From positions 1 to 64,000 of the forward strand of contig NZ_JAALFC010000006.1 of assembly GCF_011058155.1 (NCBI RefSeq): DNA of 64,000 nt, given 5' to 3'. This document shows, piece by piece, positions 53,101 to 63,358 of the stretch. The notes beneath the pieces were generated by a model, which ran no database searches, had not been told where the DNA came from, and saw only the letters and a program-made list of their open reading frames with translations. Position numbers and translations under genes: made by a program. This DNA comes from Litoribacterium kuwaitense. Its GTDB lineage: Bacteria; Bacillota; Bacilli; Bacillales; DSM-28697. Numbering within the stretch: the stretch's first letter is position 1; every line of letters begins with the position of its first letter.

Positions 53101-53683
53101 TTCCTTACAAATGCTCGTGTATTTAGATGTCATCGTAAGTGAAGCAGTACAGTGGCTAGATGAGAAAAGTGCTCTTCCTGCGGGGATGCTATATTTTCAT
53201 ATTCATAATCCACTCGTGAGTGGAAGCTATAACGATTCCCGAGAGACGATTGAAGAGAAAGTGCTAGAGCAATTTCGGATGAAGGGCTACATGCTCGCTG
53301 ATGATACAGTCGCATCAATGATGGACCAGAGCGTACAACAGAGTGAAAAGTCAAAGATCGCTCCATTCAAACGAAAGAAGGACGGAGGCTTTGATGCGTA
53401 TTCCTCGGTAATCAGTACGGAAAACATGACGACGCTTAGAAAATATGCTCGCTTTTTAATGAAGCGAATTGGATTGCAAATTACGGAGGGTCAGACGACA
53501 ATATCTCCGTATGTTTATAAAAATCAGACGCCATGTACGTATTGTGCATTTAAAAAAGTGTGCCAAGTAGACGAATCATTAGCTGAAAATAAGGCTCGTC
53601 TGCTTTTCCCAGATAAAGATGCAAATGTCATTCATCACATGATTGAGCAGCTTGGAGAAGAAGGGGGAGAAGAGAATGAATGA
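50195..53683 (+). CDS. addB: ATP-dependent helicase/nuclease subunit B
   Basis: A 1162-residue subunit of the AddAB helicase-nuclease, which processes double-strand breaks and recognises Chi. Walker A GRSGQGKTSFI at residues 8-18, helicase-like domains, and a C-terminal RecB-type nuclease domain with RVIDYKSSARG (catalytic Asp/Lys). The Fe-S cluster cysteines are visible: METFQACSF plus CTYCAFKKVC near the end. GTG 50195 follows AGGGAGGTGG. The stop overlaps addA by eight bases. Confidence 0.95.
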   Translation: MTLRLILGRSGQGKTSFIHNEIEQNVVDFPHRKTIIIVPDQMTHQTEYSLISRPQFPGMLGTEVLSFSRLALRIMQGTSGAEQPFINETGVHMLLRQCFEKVKDDLLVYHSSISKHGFIQDVYAFFQELKRYQMTADDVSAYEMSAEERADTWQGQRLLNKKINDLAKMYSGLEKALQGHYTDAEDLLRMAAEQLQLSSMFQDTHIYVDGFNEFTPLESQLLLALIKGSARFSIAFTMEGDPELPPEHSSMFRKTHAAVYKLLEEARSEGIAIEEPVKLHKSFYEDAGLRHLEAHLNTLPIQPFHQSTNISVRGAVSRRAEVEACAREILSLVRDEAYRYKDIAVISRDMDAYAHLLKNTFEELDIPFFIDQKRTMLSHPLIEYIRSALEVVETGWRYEAVFRCVKTGLLIEHCPTVDQLENHVLAYGIYGSKRWGQHWEYRRYRGATGGVQTDEEVQHENRLNTVRKQIYSRLIQLDDDLKKAKTVKERCIAVFEFLEQTEVVKTLEKLAEQDEDSGDMVKAREHQQAWQAIIDLFDQLVETSGQEGMSLSLFKEVTLSGLESLNFALVPPAVDQVIVATLDQSRVTGIQAAFVLGVNDGVLPLNVQESSLLSEEEREHLQEEGFSLAPSSRQRMADETFMAYTAFTKASAKLYVTYPLADEEGKTLMPSQWIARLNEMFPTTKSERIIVGDPSEDLPEAQMNYIVRPRQALSLLATQLSHAKRGYPVHDTWWAAYNFFMQHEEWQVLSRMILQSLFFENEAKRLTKETSRQLYGDKIQTSVSRMETFQACSFSHFSGYGLGLKERAVFRLGAPDIGELFHSAIKEMNVFLQNNKKSWSDLADKECEELASNTVEKLAPRIQKEILLSSSRHLYVLKKLKSIVSRTAMVLRSHQQQSGFVPFKNEVGFGPGEEIDSPIFTLSNGVKMQLVGRIDQVDIARTDQGPLLRVIDYKSSARGLSLAEVYYGLSLQMLVYLDVIVSEAVQWLDEKSALPAGMLYFHIHNPLVSGSYNDSRETIEEKVLEQFRMKGYMLADDTVASMMDQSVQQSEKSKIAPFKRKKDGGFDAYSSVISTENMTTLRKYARFLMKRIGLQITEGQTTISPYVYKNQTPCTYCAFKKVCQVDESLAENKARLLFPDKDANVIHHMIEQLGEEGGEENE

Positions 53684-56600
53684 AGACTTTGCCCCACCGC
53701 TAGGGAGTAAATGGACGAAAGATCAATGGCAAGCCATAGTCGATGGAGGACAATCACTACTTGTTTCTGCTGCTGCTGGCTCAGGGAAGACAGCCGTACT
53801 CGTCGAACGAATTATCCAAAAAGTAACAAATGACGAGTATCCTATTGATATAGATCGTATGCTTGTCGTTACTTTTACAAATGCAGCGGCTGCGGAAATG
53901 AAAAGTCGGGTTGCGTCTGCTTTGGAAAAAGAGTTAATCAAACAGCCTTCTTCGTTGCATTTACGTCGACAGTTGTTACTCGTTAATCGTGCGTCGATTT
54001 CAACATTGCATGCTTTCTGTATGAAGTTAGTTAGGCAATATCACCATATCACCGATATTGATCCGGCTTTCCGAATTGGAGATCCGACAGAGATGGAATT
54101 CCTTCAGGAAGAGGCCTTAGAAGAGTTATTGGAAACAGAGTACGGGCAGGAAGACAACCAGGCGTTTTTTGATTTGGTTGATCGCTATAGCGCCGATCGT
54201 CATGATATAGATGTGGCCCAGTACATTAAACGTTTATATGAATTTTCGCGAGCGCACCCGTGGCCCTTTCATTGGCTGCAATCCCTGCAAGAGATGTATC
54301 AGCATGAAGGCGAAGGTACAATCGATGATTCGATGTACGGTCAAGTGGTTTTGGATGCAGTTCAAGTAAAGGCAAACAGTTGGGAAGCCTTACTTAAAGA
54401 AGCATGTTTAATTTGTGGACAGGATGGCGGTCCTGCCTCATATCTAAATCAGCTGGAAACCGAAGTCGCAACCATTCAAGCATTCAATAACGCATGTCAA
54501 CATTCATGGAATAAAGCTGCAGAGATCAGTGCCAACAGTCCGTTTACACGCTTACCGTCTATCCGAAAGAATGATGGTGTAGATGAAGAGCTAAAAACAG
54601 CCGTAACGAACATAAGGAACAAAATAAAAAAAGACTGGAACGACGTATATACAACGTATTTTGCAAGAAAGCCTGACTCTTATTTAGACGATTTGCTTAA
54701 GCTAGCACCAGTAGTCGGTGAGTTTAAACGGCTTGTCATTAAATTCCATCAACGGTATGAAGCAAAAAAGCAGCAGCGGGGCGTTGTAGACTTTTCTGAT
54801 TTAGAACATGCGGCGTTAGCGATTTTAAGAGCGCCTGAATCTACACCTGGCAAAGTCATTCCTTCAGAAGCTGCGTGTAGTCTAAGTGAGTTCTTTGAAG
54901 AAGTGATGGTCGATGAGTACCAAGATACAAACCTCGTTCAGGAGGCGCTTATTGAATTAGTATCCCGGCAAGCTCAGGAAAAGGGAAATCGTTTTATGGT
55001 CGGTGATGTAAAGCAGTCTATTTACCGATTTCGTTTAGCAGAGCCTACACTTTTTACAGAGAAGTACAGGCTATTTTCAACTGAGCAAGGTGGTAAAAAA
55101 ATTGATTTGGCCATGAATTTTCGAAGTCGGGCAAGTGTTTTAGAGGCCACGAATGTTGTCTTTCGTCAGCTTATGGATGAAAAGGTCGCCGGCATCGCCT
55201 ATGATTCCTCCGCAGAGCTAGTAGCAGGACTGCGAGGTACATATACCGAGAACAACCATTTTTCTCCAGAGTTATTGGTGATTGATGGTGCTGATCAAGC
55301 AGAAAACGTACACATTGAGGATGAAGAGACAGATAAAGCTGTGTTTGAAGGGCGTCTGATCGCGCAAAAAATTAAGTCATGGGTATCTCGGCCTGATCTT
55401 TACGCTGTTTACGATAAAGACAGTGACCAAAGCCGGCCTGCGCAGTATCGGGATATCGTCATTTTGCTGCGATCAATGCCGTGGGCTTCGGCAATCATGG
55501 ACACGCTACGGGAAGAAGGGATTCCTGTATATGCTGAATTAGGTGGCGGCTATTTTGATGCGACTGAAGTGTCGGTTATGCTCTCTTTACTCCAAATCAT
55601 TGATAATCCGTATCAAGATATTCCGTTAGCGGGTGTCCTCCGTTCACCGATTGTCGGTTTGGATGAAGAGCTGTTAGCAAACATTCGTTTAGTTGATCGA
55701 AAAAGCTCTTTTTTTGAAGCTGTGGAGACATACGTATCCGAAGGAAGCGATCATGCCCTCGTGACGACACTCCAGCTGTTTTTAGGGAGATTGAAAAAAT
55801 GGCGAAAACGTGCAACCTCGCTGTCCGTTGCTGATTTAATTTATGAGCTCTATAGAGATACAGGATACATCGATTTTGTCGGAGGACTGCCTGGCGGAAA
55901 GCAGAGGCAGGCAAATCTACGTGCTTTATATGATCGGGCAAAACAATATGAAGACACGTCATTTCGAGGGTTGTTTCGGTTTTTACGCTTTATTGAGTGG
56001 ATGCAAGAACGTGGAGACGATCTTGGAGTAGCACGCGCTTTAGGTGAGCAGGAGGATGTCGTGCGTATCATGACGATCCATAAAAGTAAAGGGCTTGAAT
56101 TTCCTTTTGTTTTACTTGCTGGACTTGGCCGGTCATTTAATAGGCAGGACGTGAAAGGAAAACTGTTGCTTCACCAGCATCTTGGACTGGGAACGCAAAT
56201 GATTCGGCCGGAGTCTAGGTATCGGTACCCAACGCTGGCACAGCTTGCGATCATAGAACAGTTAAAAAAGGAACAAATTGCTGAAGAGATGCGAGTGCTT
56301 TATGTCGCAATGACACGTGCGCGTGAGAAGCTTTGTATGATTGGAACACTGAACAATGCAGAAAAAACGATTCAAGCTTATGAATTGAGCGCAGCGATGA
56401 GACATGATGGACGATTACCAGAAGCTGTTCGGGTAGACGCGAAAGCCTATATAGACTGGCTATACCCTGCGCTATTGCCTGATCAAGCTAATGAAGACCC
56501 GGTTGTATCCGTGGAAGTGATCCCTCAGTCTTCATTATTAAAAGGTAAGTCGTCTTCAGCGGAAAAACCGTTCGCCTTTGATACCGTGCAGCAAGGTCAT

Positions 56601-57418
56601 GCTGTCGAAGTGGATGATGTAATGAGTGCCACGGTCGAGGCGCGACTTACATGGAAGTACGGTAAGCTTCATCTTACAAAAGCGAAGGCTAAACAAACGG
56701 TTACAGAGTTAAAGAGAAAAATGGATCTTACAGATGAACATATGTTTGACTATGACCAGATGCCGATGCTGCAAGTCCCGTCGGTACGCTCTTCGTCAAT
56801 GGAGCGTCCACGCTTTATGCAGGATAAACAATCATCGTTAACACCGGCAGAGCGAGGGACAGCACTGCATGCGGCATTGCAACGAATAAATTGGCAATCG
56901 ATCCATACAGTTTCGGACGTTGCAAAAGAACTGGAGGCGCTCGTTCATAAAAAACAGCTGACGCCTGAGCAACGTGAGTCGCTAGATGCAGAAAAGTTGT
57001 TTCCTTTTTTTGAGCATCCGGTGATTGAGCGTATTCAACGAGCAAAACGCGTTTTCGAGAAATTCCTTTCACCTATGGTCTTTCAGCTCAACTCCTCGGC
57101 CTCGGGGATGACGAAGATCCGATCATGATTCAAGGGATGATTGACATCGTTTGGGAGGAAGAAGATGGTTGGTGTCTTTTAGATTACAAGACAGATCGAA
57201 TTCTCGGACGCTATGAAAATAAAGCGATAGGAATTCAAAGGTTAACAGAAGCTTATCGACGTCAAATTCAGCTTTATTGCTACGCACTGCAGCAAATTTG
57301 GCGGACACCTGTTCTTCAAAGCTATTTGTATTTTATGGACGTGCACGAAGCAATAGAAGTGCCCGAGGCAAGTGTGGATGAAATGTTTTCTAGTTTGATA
57401 AAGGGGGAGACACGTTGA
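53676..57418 (+). CDS. addA: ATP-dependent helicase/nuclease subunit A (frameshifted)
   Basis: A UvrD-like helicase plus nuclease of about 1247 residues, partner of AddB. Walker A SAAAGSGKTAVLVERI, motif II VMVDEYQDTN, motif GDVKQSIYRFR, and MTIHKSKGLEFPFV late. The nuclease motif CLLDYKTDR lies after a frame break: the T run at 57052-57055 has four T and a fifth restores FREIPFTYGLSAQLLGLGDD. Without it the protein would lose its nuclease active site. ATG 53676 follows GGGGGAGAAG. The stop overlaps the TTG start of sbcD. Confidence 0.93.
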
Positions 57419-58617
57419 GAATCTTGCATACTGCCGATTGGCATTTGGGGAAATCCCTAGAGGGCAGGGATCGCATGCTGGAGCAGGAAGCTTTTTTACA
57501 AGAAATTTTAGAGATTGCGGATGATCAACAAGTAGACGCGATTTTAATGGCTGGCGACGTGTTTGATACAGTCAATCCCTCAGCTGCTGCAGAAACGTTA
57601 TTTTACAATTACGCTTTAAAAATGGCGTCTCCAAAACGTCCTTTGTTTGTGATTGCTGGAAATCATGATCATCCCGAACGTTTAATCGCAGCGAAGTCAA
57701 TCGCCGAAAGCCAAGGAATTTATATATGGGGGCCACCAGTTCCAACGATGGCGTCAATGCCATTAGGAGAAAAACAGGAGCTTTTACAGCTAGCGGTGCT
57801 ACCTTATCCTTCCGAATCTCGTCTCGCCAGCTACTTAAGTAAAGAGATCGATGAGCATGCGCTTCAGCAAGCGTATAACGAAAAAGTCGGCGCTCTTTTT
57901 CGTTCATTGAATGCATCTTACCAGACCGATGCGGTCAAGATTGCGACAAGTCACTTGTTTGCAATTGGTGGTCGAGCGGAAGGGGTTGAGCGTCCGATTG
58001 AGGTCGGAGGCGCTTATACTGTAGAGACAAATCAATTCCCACAGCAAGCACAGTATGTTGCTTTAGGGCATTTACATCGCCCACAAACGTTAAAAGGGAA
58101 CCCTTTGGCGCGATATTCCGGCTCCCCCCTTGCGTATAGTTTTAAAGAAAGCCAGCATGCGAAATCGGTAACGATCATTGAGGCCAGCCCAAATGAACCG
58201 GTTTCGGTTGAAGAAATTTTCTTACGGAGTGGTCGGCCGCTTGTTCGATGGGAAGCGACTGAAGGTATATCTCAAGTGTTTCGTTGGATTGACGAAGGGA
58301 AGGATGCAAAAGCCTGGCTGGATGTACGTATACATGTTCATGATGTACTTGACGGGCATACGATACATGCCTTGCGAAAAGCCCATCCTGGTATCATACA
58401 TATTCATCCCGTTTTTCCTGAACAAGCAAAGAGTTCATTTGAGACAGCGAGAACATCACTGCCAATCGATGAGCTTTTTAAACAATTTTATCGCCAACAA
58501 ACAGGTGGAGCGGAAGTAGACGAAGCGGTATTATCGCTCTTTATGGCGCTTGTTCAGAGAAACGATGCTGAAGAAGGGAAGGAGGATATTTATGAGGCCA
58601 GTACAACTGACCATTGA
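57415..58617 (+). CDS. sbcD: Nuclease SbcCD subunit D (Mre11 family)
   Basis: A 400-residue metal-dependent phosphoesterase/nuclease that opens hairpins and protein-blocked ends with SbcC. Metal motifs in order: HTADWHLGK, MAGDVFD, IAGNHDHPERL, TSHLF and ALGHLHRPQ. TTG 57415 overlaps the addA stop by four bases. Its 3' end overlaps the start of sbcC by 26 bases, so the operon addB-addA-sbcD-sbcC is fully coupled. Confidence 0.95.
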   Translation: MRILHTADWHLGKSLEGRDRMLEQEAFLQEILEIADDQQVDAILMAGDVFDTVNPSAAAETLFYNYALKMASPKRPLFVIAGNHDHPERLIAAKSIAESQGIYIWGPPVPTMASMPLGEKQELLQLAVLPYPSESRLASYLSKEIDEHALQQAYNEKVGALFRSLNASYQTDAVKIATSHLFAIGGRAEGVERPIEVGGAYTVETNQFPQQAQYVALGHLHRPQTLKGNPLARYSGSPLAYSFKESQHAKSVTIIEASPNEPVSVEEIFLRSGRPLVRWEATEGISQVFRWIDEGKDAKAWLDVRIHVHDVLDGHTIHALRKAHPGIIHIHPVFPEQAKSSFETARTSLPIDELFKQFYRQQTGGAEVDEAVLSLFMALVQRNDAEEGKEDIYEASTTDH

Positions 58618-61600
58618 AGGGTTGAATAGCTTCCGTCAAAAACAATCGATTGATTTCACGGCGCTTTGTGAGGGAGGCGTATTTGGAATATTTGGCCCAA
58701 CAGGGAGCGGAAAATCTTCTATCTTAGATGCAATGACGTTGGCGCTCTATGGAAAAGTAGAGCGTGCGGAGCACAATACTTATGGCATCATGAACATGAA
58801 TGAAAATACGTTACAAGTGTCCTTTACATTTTGTTTAGAAAACGCAGAGCAGGCAAAAACGTATCGGGTAGAACGAAAATACAAGCGTACAGGAGAACAA
58901 CGTATGCAGACGACGCTTTGTCGTTTGCTTGATGTGTCTTCTGATTCGCCTGTCGTTCTTTCTGATAAAGCAACGGATGTCAACGATCAAATCGAAAATC
59001 TTCTCGGTTTGACAAACGATGATTTTACAAGAGCCGTCGTCCTCCCGCAAGGAAAATTTGCTGAATTCCTTTCGCTGAAAGGGAGTGAGCGGAGACAAAT
59101 GCTGCAGCGTTTGTTTCAGTTGCAGCAGTACGGGGACCAGTTAAATCAGAATGTGAAAAATAGTAAAGCAGAGACGCTTGCAGACTTAAAAGAAATGGAT
59201 GCAGAGCTCTCAGGGATCGGGGATGCTTCCAGTGAAGCTGTTGCTACAGCAGAAAGTGCACTAAAGCAAGCAGAAAAAGTCGAGAATGAAGCTAGGCAAA
59301 ACGTTGAAGCGGTTGAGAAGAGCATTGCTTTTGCGAAGCAGGTAAGAGAATGGCAGCAGGAGGAGCGTGTTGCCATTGCTAAAATTGAAGAGCTAAAAAA
59401 ACAAGAAGAAGGCATGGCATCTATTCAGGAAAAATCGAATCGGGCTAAAGAGGCTGATACACTTAAGCCCCAGCTTGATACCCTGCTCGAAGCAAGAAAA
59501 GAAAAAACAGAGGCAACTCAAGCAAAAGCTGTAGCGGTTCAAGCCGAGGAGAAGGCGACAGCAGAGGTGGAAAAACACCAAGCGAGTTATGAGCAGGTCG
59601 AAAAAAACTATGCGGATGCGTATCCAAATCTATTACAAAGGCAACTGCGCTTAGAGAACGTGGCAGGGATTGAAGAGCGGCTCACTGAGTTAAAGGAACA
59701 ACAAACTGAGCTCACTTCACAGTGCAAGACCTACGAAAAGGCATGTGCAGAATTACAGAAAGAGAACAAGGTATTTGCAGCCAAGCAAATTGCTGAGGAG
59801 GAGCAATCCGCCTTGCTTCACAAGCAGTTTGAAGAAGTGATGTCTAACATTCCGCCTGAGGATATTCTTCAATTCGTAAATGAGTACTATCCGCTTGCCT
59901 ATGAGAAAAAGCAGGTTTTAGATCATAGAACAGAAGAATGGATTGAGGCGAAAAAAGAGGCTGTCCTTACTGAGCAAAAGCTACAAAAGGAACAAAAACA
60001 GGTTGAATCAATCACACATCAACTGCATGAAGTGGACAACCAATTGCAAAATCGTTTTATGGGCGCAACAGATCAATTAAGAGCATTAAAAACAGTGGTG
60101 CAAACGGTGCAGAAAAAAATAGATCAGATTGAATCGGAAGAGCAACGCCTACAGCAAGAAATCATGGCGAAAGAATTGGCAGAGACTTTACATCATGATC
60201 AACCTTGTCCGGTGTGCGGGTCTCATCATCACCCTGCCCCGGCAACAAGAGAAGTGGCAACGTCCAGAGCTGAACATGAGAAGAAGCAGTGGTCTACCGT
60301 TCTTCAGCAAATGACACAATTTCAAGAACGGTGGCAACAAGTCGTTCGCCGCTTGCAAGACTGCTCTGATCAACTGTCTCAAACCTTGCCAACTTTCGCG
60401 CGGAAAATTGCTGACGCGGAAGGTGTACATAAAAATTTGCCATCAATGGAGACGAAACTCACAGCTGTTGAGCTGCTTGAAGAACAGGCATTAAAGGAAG
60501 AAGAATCCCTTAAAAAAGAAGAAGCTGCTGTTGCCAAAAGCGCCCGACATCTTTATACCCTCATGCTGCAGTATACAGAAAGTCAAGCGAATGCTGCGGC
60601 TGCAAAAGAACAGCATCTAGCCGCGTTAAAACGTGTGGAGCATAAAGCGGACGAAAAGCATGATGCTGAACAAAGAAATAAAGAAGTGGAAACAGAGTGG
60701 ACCTCTAGGTGTGGGAACTGGCTGCCACTGCGAAATTACGATCGAGCAAAAAAGGAAATGGACAGCAGGTTAGAAACGAAAGCTAAACTTGAAGCGTCTT
60801 TACATGAGAGCCACAAAAAGATTGAGTCGATGAAACAACAGCAAGCCGACAATCGCCATGCCCTAGAGAGGCACCAATTGAGCTTGCAATATCGTCAAGA
60901 GTCAAAGAGAAAGGTCGAAGCGGAAATCACTGAGGGAGAAGCGAAAATTAAAGCGGTACTTGATGGAGAAAACAATGTCAAAGAAGCACTTCAATCAATT
61001 GAAAACAAAATGAACGTCATGCATCACCACCGTAAAAAAGCTGAGCAAGCGTGCAACGAGGCAAGGCAAGCACAAGTAGAGGCAGATCAAAAATTGCAGC
61101 GCCACCGTGAATGGGAAAGACGGGCTCAAGCTCATGAAACTAACTTGCAGAAGCGTTTTGCCGAAGCGCTACAAGCGTCCTCTTTTCAATCTGAACGCGA
61201 TGTGCAGCAAGCGATTGTCACGAATGAGCAAAAAAGCCTGTGGGATGATCAATTGACAGCATTTCATGAGGAATGGAAAGAAGCAAAGACGACGGTAGAG
61301 CGTCTGCGACAAAAAAGAGGCTCGTCCTTCGTTTCTGAAGAGGCATGGAATGAACTTCTTCGGGAAAAAGCATATTGGGGTGATCAATGGCGAAAAGCTG
61401 TTGAACATAAAGGGTTTTGTGATCAAGCGCTGTCCACGCTGCGTAAAAAGCACGATCGTTTTACACTGATCCAGCGCAAACGAAAGCAATGTCAGAGCGA
61501 TTTTCAAAATCTCGAGACGCTTGAAAAAGTACTTAAGGGGAACAGCTTTGTTGAATTTATTGCTGAAGAGCAGTTAATGAATGTATGCATAGATGCTACA

Positions 61601-62007
61601 AGCCGACTGAGAGAGCTGACAAAAGGAAGGTATGCTGTTGAAGTGGACTCAGCTGGCGGCTTTGTCATTCGCGATGATTTAACGGTGGCAGTCGCAGACC
61701 TGTCTCATCCCTTTCAGGCGGAGAAGTGTTTATGACCTCTCTCGCCCTGGCCCTCGCTCTTTCTGCTCAAATTCAATTAAGAGGCACATACCCTTTACAA
61801 TTTTTCTTTCTTGACGAAGGTTTTGGTACGCTAGATCAATCTATGCTCGATACTGTCGTATCAGCACTCGAAGGACTTCATGATGACAAGAGATCCATCG
61901 GCCTCATTAGTCATGTCCCTGAATTACAGGAGCGTCTAGTACGCAAACTGACGGTAAGTCCTCCTTCATTTGCGGGACAAGGGAGTATTGTCAAAGTCGA
62001 GGTGTAG
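58592..62007 (+). CDS. sbcC: Nuclease SbcCD subunit C (Rad50-like ATPase, frameshifted)
   Basis: An SMC-like ATPase of about 1138 residues. Walker A FGPTGSGKSSILDAM near residue 40, long coiled coils, the zinc hook QPCPVCGSHHHP in the middle, then signature LSGGEVFMTSLALALAL and Walker B FFFLDEGFGTLDQ in a second frame. The break is explained by the T run at 61678-61680: a fourth T gives DDFNGGSRRPVSSLSGGE. The missing base separates the ATPase lobe from its signature. ATG 58592 follows AAGGAGG; the frame opens 14 codons earlier. Confidence 0.93.
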
Positions 62008-62308
62008 CTTTATCTCAAAAAGACATTGTGAATTGTGTGGTCGTCGAGGTGTAGAGACGACAGTACATCATTTAATTCCAAGAGAAAAAGGTGGCACACA
62101 TTTAGAAACGTCAGACGTTTGTAGACCGTGCCACCGGCAAATTCATGCTTTATTTACGAATGCTGAACTCGCTCATTCCTATCATACGATTGAATCACTT
62201 CGCTGCCATCCAGATATAGAAGCGTATATAAAGTGGATTCGTAAACAGCCTCCTACAACGTTGCCGCGAACTAGAACAGCGAATCGCCGTAAGAGAAAGC
62301 GTCGCTAA
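61988..62308 (+). CDS. yisB: HNH-type protein, YisB-like
   Basis: A protein of about 105 residues with an HNH/McrA-like zinc fold: CELCGRRGVETTVHHLIPRE, then CRPCHRQIHALF, and an Arg/Lys-rich tail. B. subtilis yisB occupies the same place between sbcC and gerPF. Nuclease activity is unproven. The start is unclear: TTG 61988 is two bases from AAGGGAG, while GAGGTG near 61999 would suit an unusual ATC codon. Convergent with gerPF with a three-base gap. Confidence 0.8.
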   Translation: MSKSRCSFISKRHCELCGRRGVETTVHHLIPREKGGTHLETSDVCRPCHRQIHALFTNAELAHSYHTIESLRCHPDIEAYIKWIRKQPPTTLPRTRTANRRKRKRR

Positions 62309-62311
62309 CGT

Positions 62312-62530
62312 TTATGCATTCGACACGACATTTTGATCGACTGGATCCGCGTCAAACGTATTTGTCGAGGAAAGACCTGAGTTTTGAATCGAGAAGTCTC
62401 CTGTGATGTTCGAAGCTGCTCCATGATACGATTTTGATGTATGTTTTGGTGAAACATAAAACGAATCTCCAAAATTGACAACGCCACTACCGGCAGAGTT
62501 AAATTTGACGGCACCTACAATTGAAGGCAT
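62312..62530 (-). CDS. gerPF: Spore germination protein GerPF
   Basis: A 72-residue coat protein of the GerPA/PF family; MPSIVGAVKFNSAGSGVVNF and GDSFYVSPKHTSKSYHG are the family signature and TGDFSIQNSG follows. GerP proteins make the spore coat permeable to germinants. AAGGAGGGG precedes ATG 62530. It is detached from gerPE by a 280-base gap. Confidence 0.94.
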   Translation of the reverse strand: MPSIVGAVKFNSAGSGVVNFGDSFYVSPKHTSKSYHGAASNITGDFSIQNSGLSSTNTFDADPVDQNVVSNA

Positions 62531-62810
62531 CAGACCCCTCCTTTATGGTCAAAGTATGCGCGCGATTGCTGTTCGGTGCGTACAGAATAAATTAGTCTGT
62601 TGACAAACGCTATTATCCGTCGGGGGTTGGCTCGTTCGTCTGCTCATGAACTAAGGCTTAATTCGCTTCTTCACGCGCCGTCGCGTCTAGTCTGCAAAGC
62701 GTTTCCGGGTAGTAAGTTATCCGTCATTGCTCGGCTCGTTCTATTCTTATGAGCGTTTTCACCCTTCGTCTGGCCATCCCTTTTATGCCAGAAGGAAGAG
62801 GTTGCAAGCA
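62531..62810 (-). other. Non-coding gap inside the gerP cluster with imperfect direct repeats
   Basis: Two segments, beginning TTATCCGTC near 62612 and TTATCCGTC near 62729, each continue through GGCTCGTTC to a CTCATGA/TTATGAG element. No gene seen. It may contain a separate gerPF promoter or a terminator-like hairpin (CCTTCGTCTGG with CCAGAAGG near 62765-62793). Confidence 0.5.
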
Positions 62811-63185
62811 TCAATTAACTCTTGGGAGCAGATCTCGAATATGCTTCACTCGGCTCTCCATTCTAACATGATGAGTAGATCCGATATGGACGACGGATGA
62901 AGCAGCTACACCGATGAAACGGATGCGTTGAACAGAAAGGTAAGGGGATGCCTGAATGCGACGCAGTTGGACGTTTGTTTCAGGCTGTGGATAAGGAAAA
63001 GGTTTCGTGAAAAACGAGTCGGTGAAATCCCCCTCGTTTCCAAAAAATATTTCTTCTTCTCGTTGTACGGCAATGGTTTGGCTGTTCGCCTGAATACGAT
63101 ACGAGTCACCAATTTGTGTGACGCTAGATGAGCTGACTGTAACAATTTGTATATTTTGAACAAGCGATGTACGGGTGTTCATCAT
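62811..63185 (-). CDS. gerPE: Spore germination protein GerPE
   Basis: A 124-residue protein with two SSSV-type beta units: NIQIVTVSSSSVTQIGDSYR and RIRFIGVAASSVVHIGST, the GerPE pattern. ATG 63185 (or 63182) overlaps the gerPD stop. Part of the late-sporulation coat operon; no promoter for it in this window. Confidence 0.9.
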   Translation of the reverse strand: MMNTRTSLVQNIQIVTVSSSSVTQIGDSYRIQANSQTIAVQREEEIFFGNEGDFTDSFFTKPFPYPQPETNVQLRRIQASPYLSVQRIRFIGVAASSVVHIGSTHHVRMESRVKHIRDLLPRVN

Positions 63186-63358
63186 TGAGGCGTTAGCGGC
63201 ACGAAAGGACCAATAATTAATGATTCAGGCGGCGTGTCAAACATGGAGGACAGCACAAGTGTTTCAGCGTCACCAATTAGAAAAAGAGATGATGAAGAGA
63301 CCGCACCTACCTCTATCGTCCCTTGTTTATTTTCATAATTGACAACTTCTATATTCAT
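63182..63358 (-). CDS. gerPD: Spore germination protein GerPD
   Basis: A 58-residue protein read by hand: it starts MNIEVVNYENKQGTIEVG, continues with AVSSSSLFLIGDAETLVLSS, and ends GPFVPLTPQ, the GerPD signature. ATG 63358 overlaps the gerPC stop and its stop overlaps gerPE, so the order C-D-E is coupled as in B. subtilis. Confidence 0.92.
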   Translation of the reverse strand: MNIEVVNYENKQGTIEVGAVSSSSLFLIGDAETLVLSSMFDTPPESLIIGPFVPLTPQ

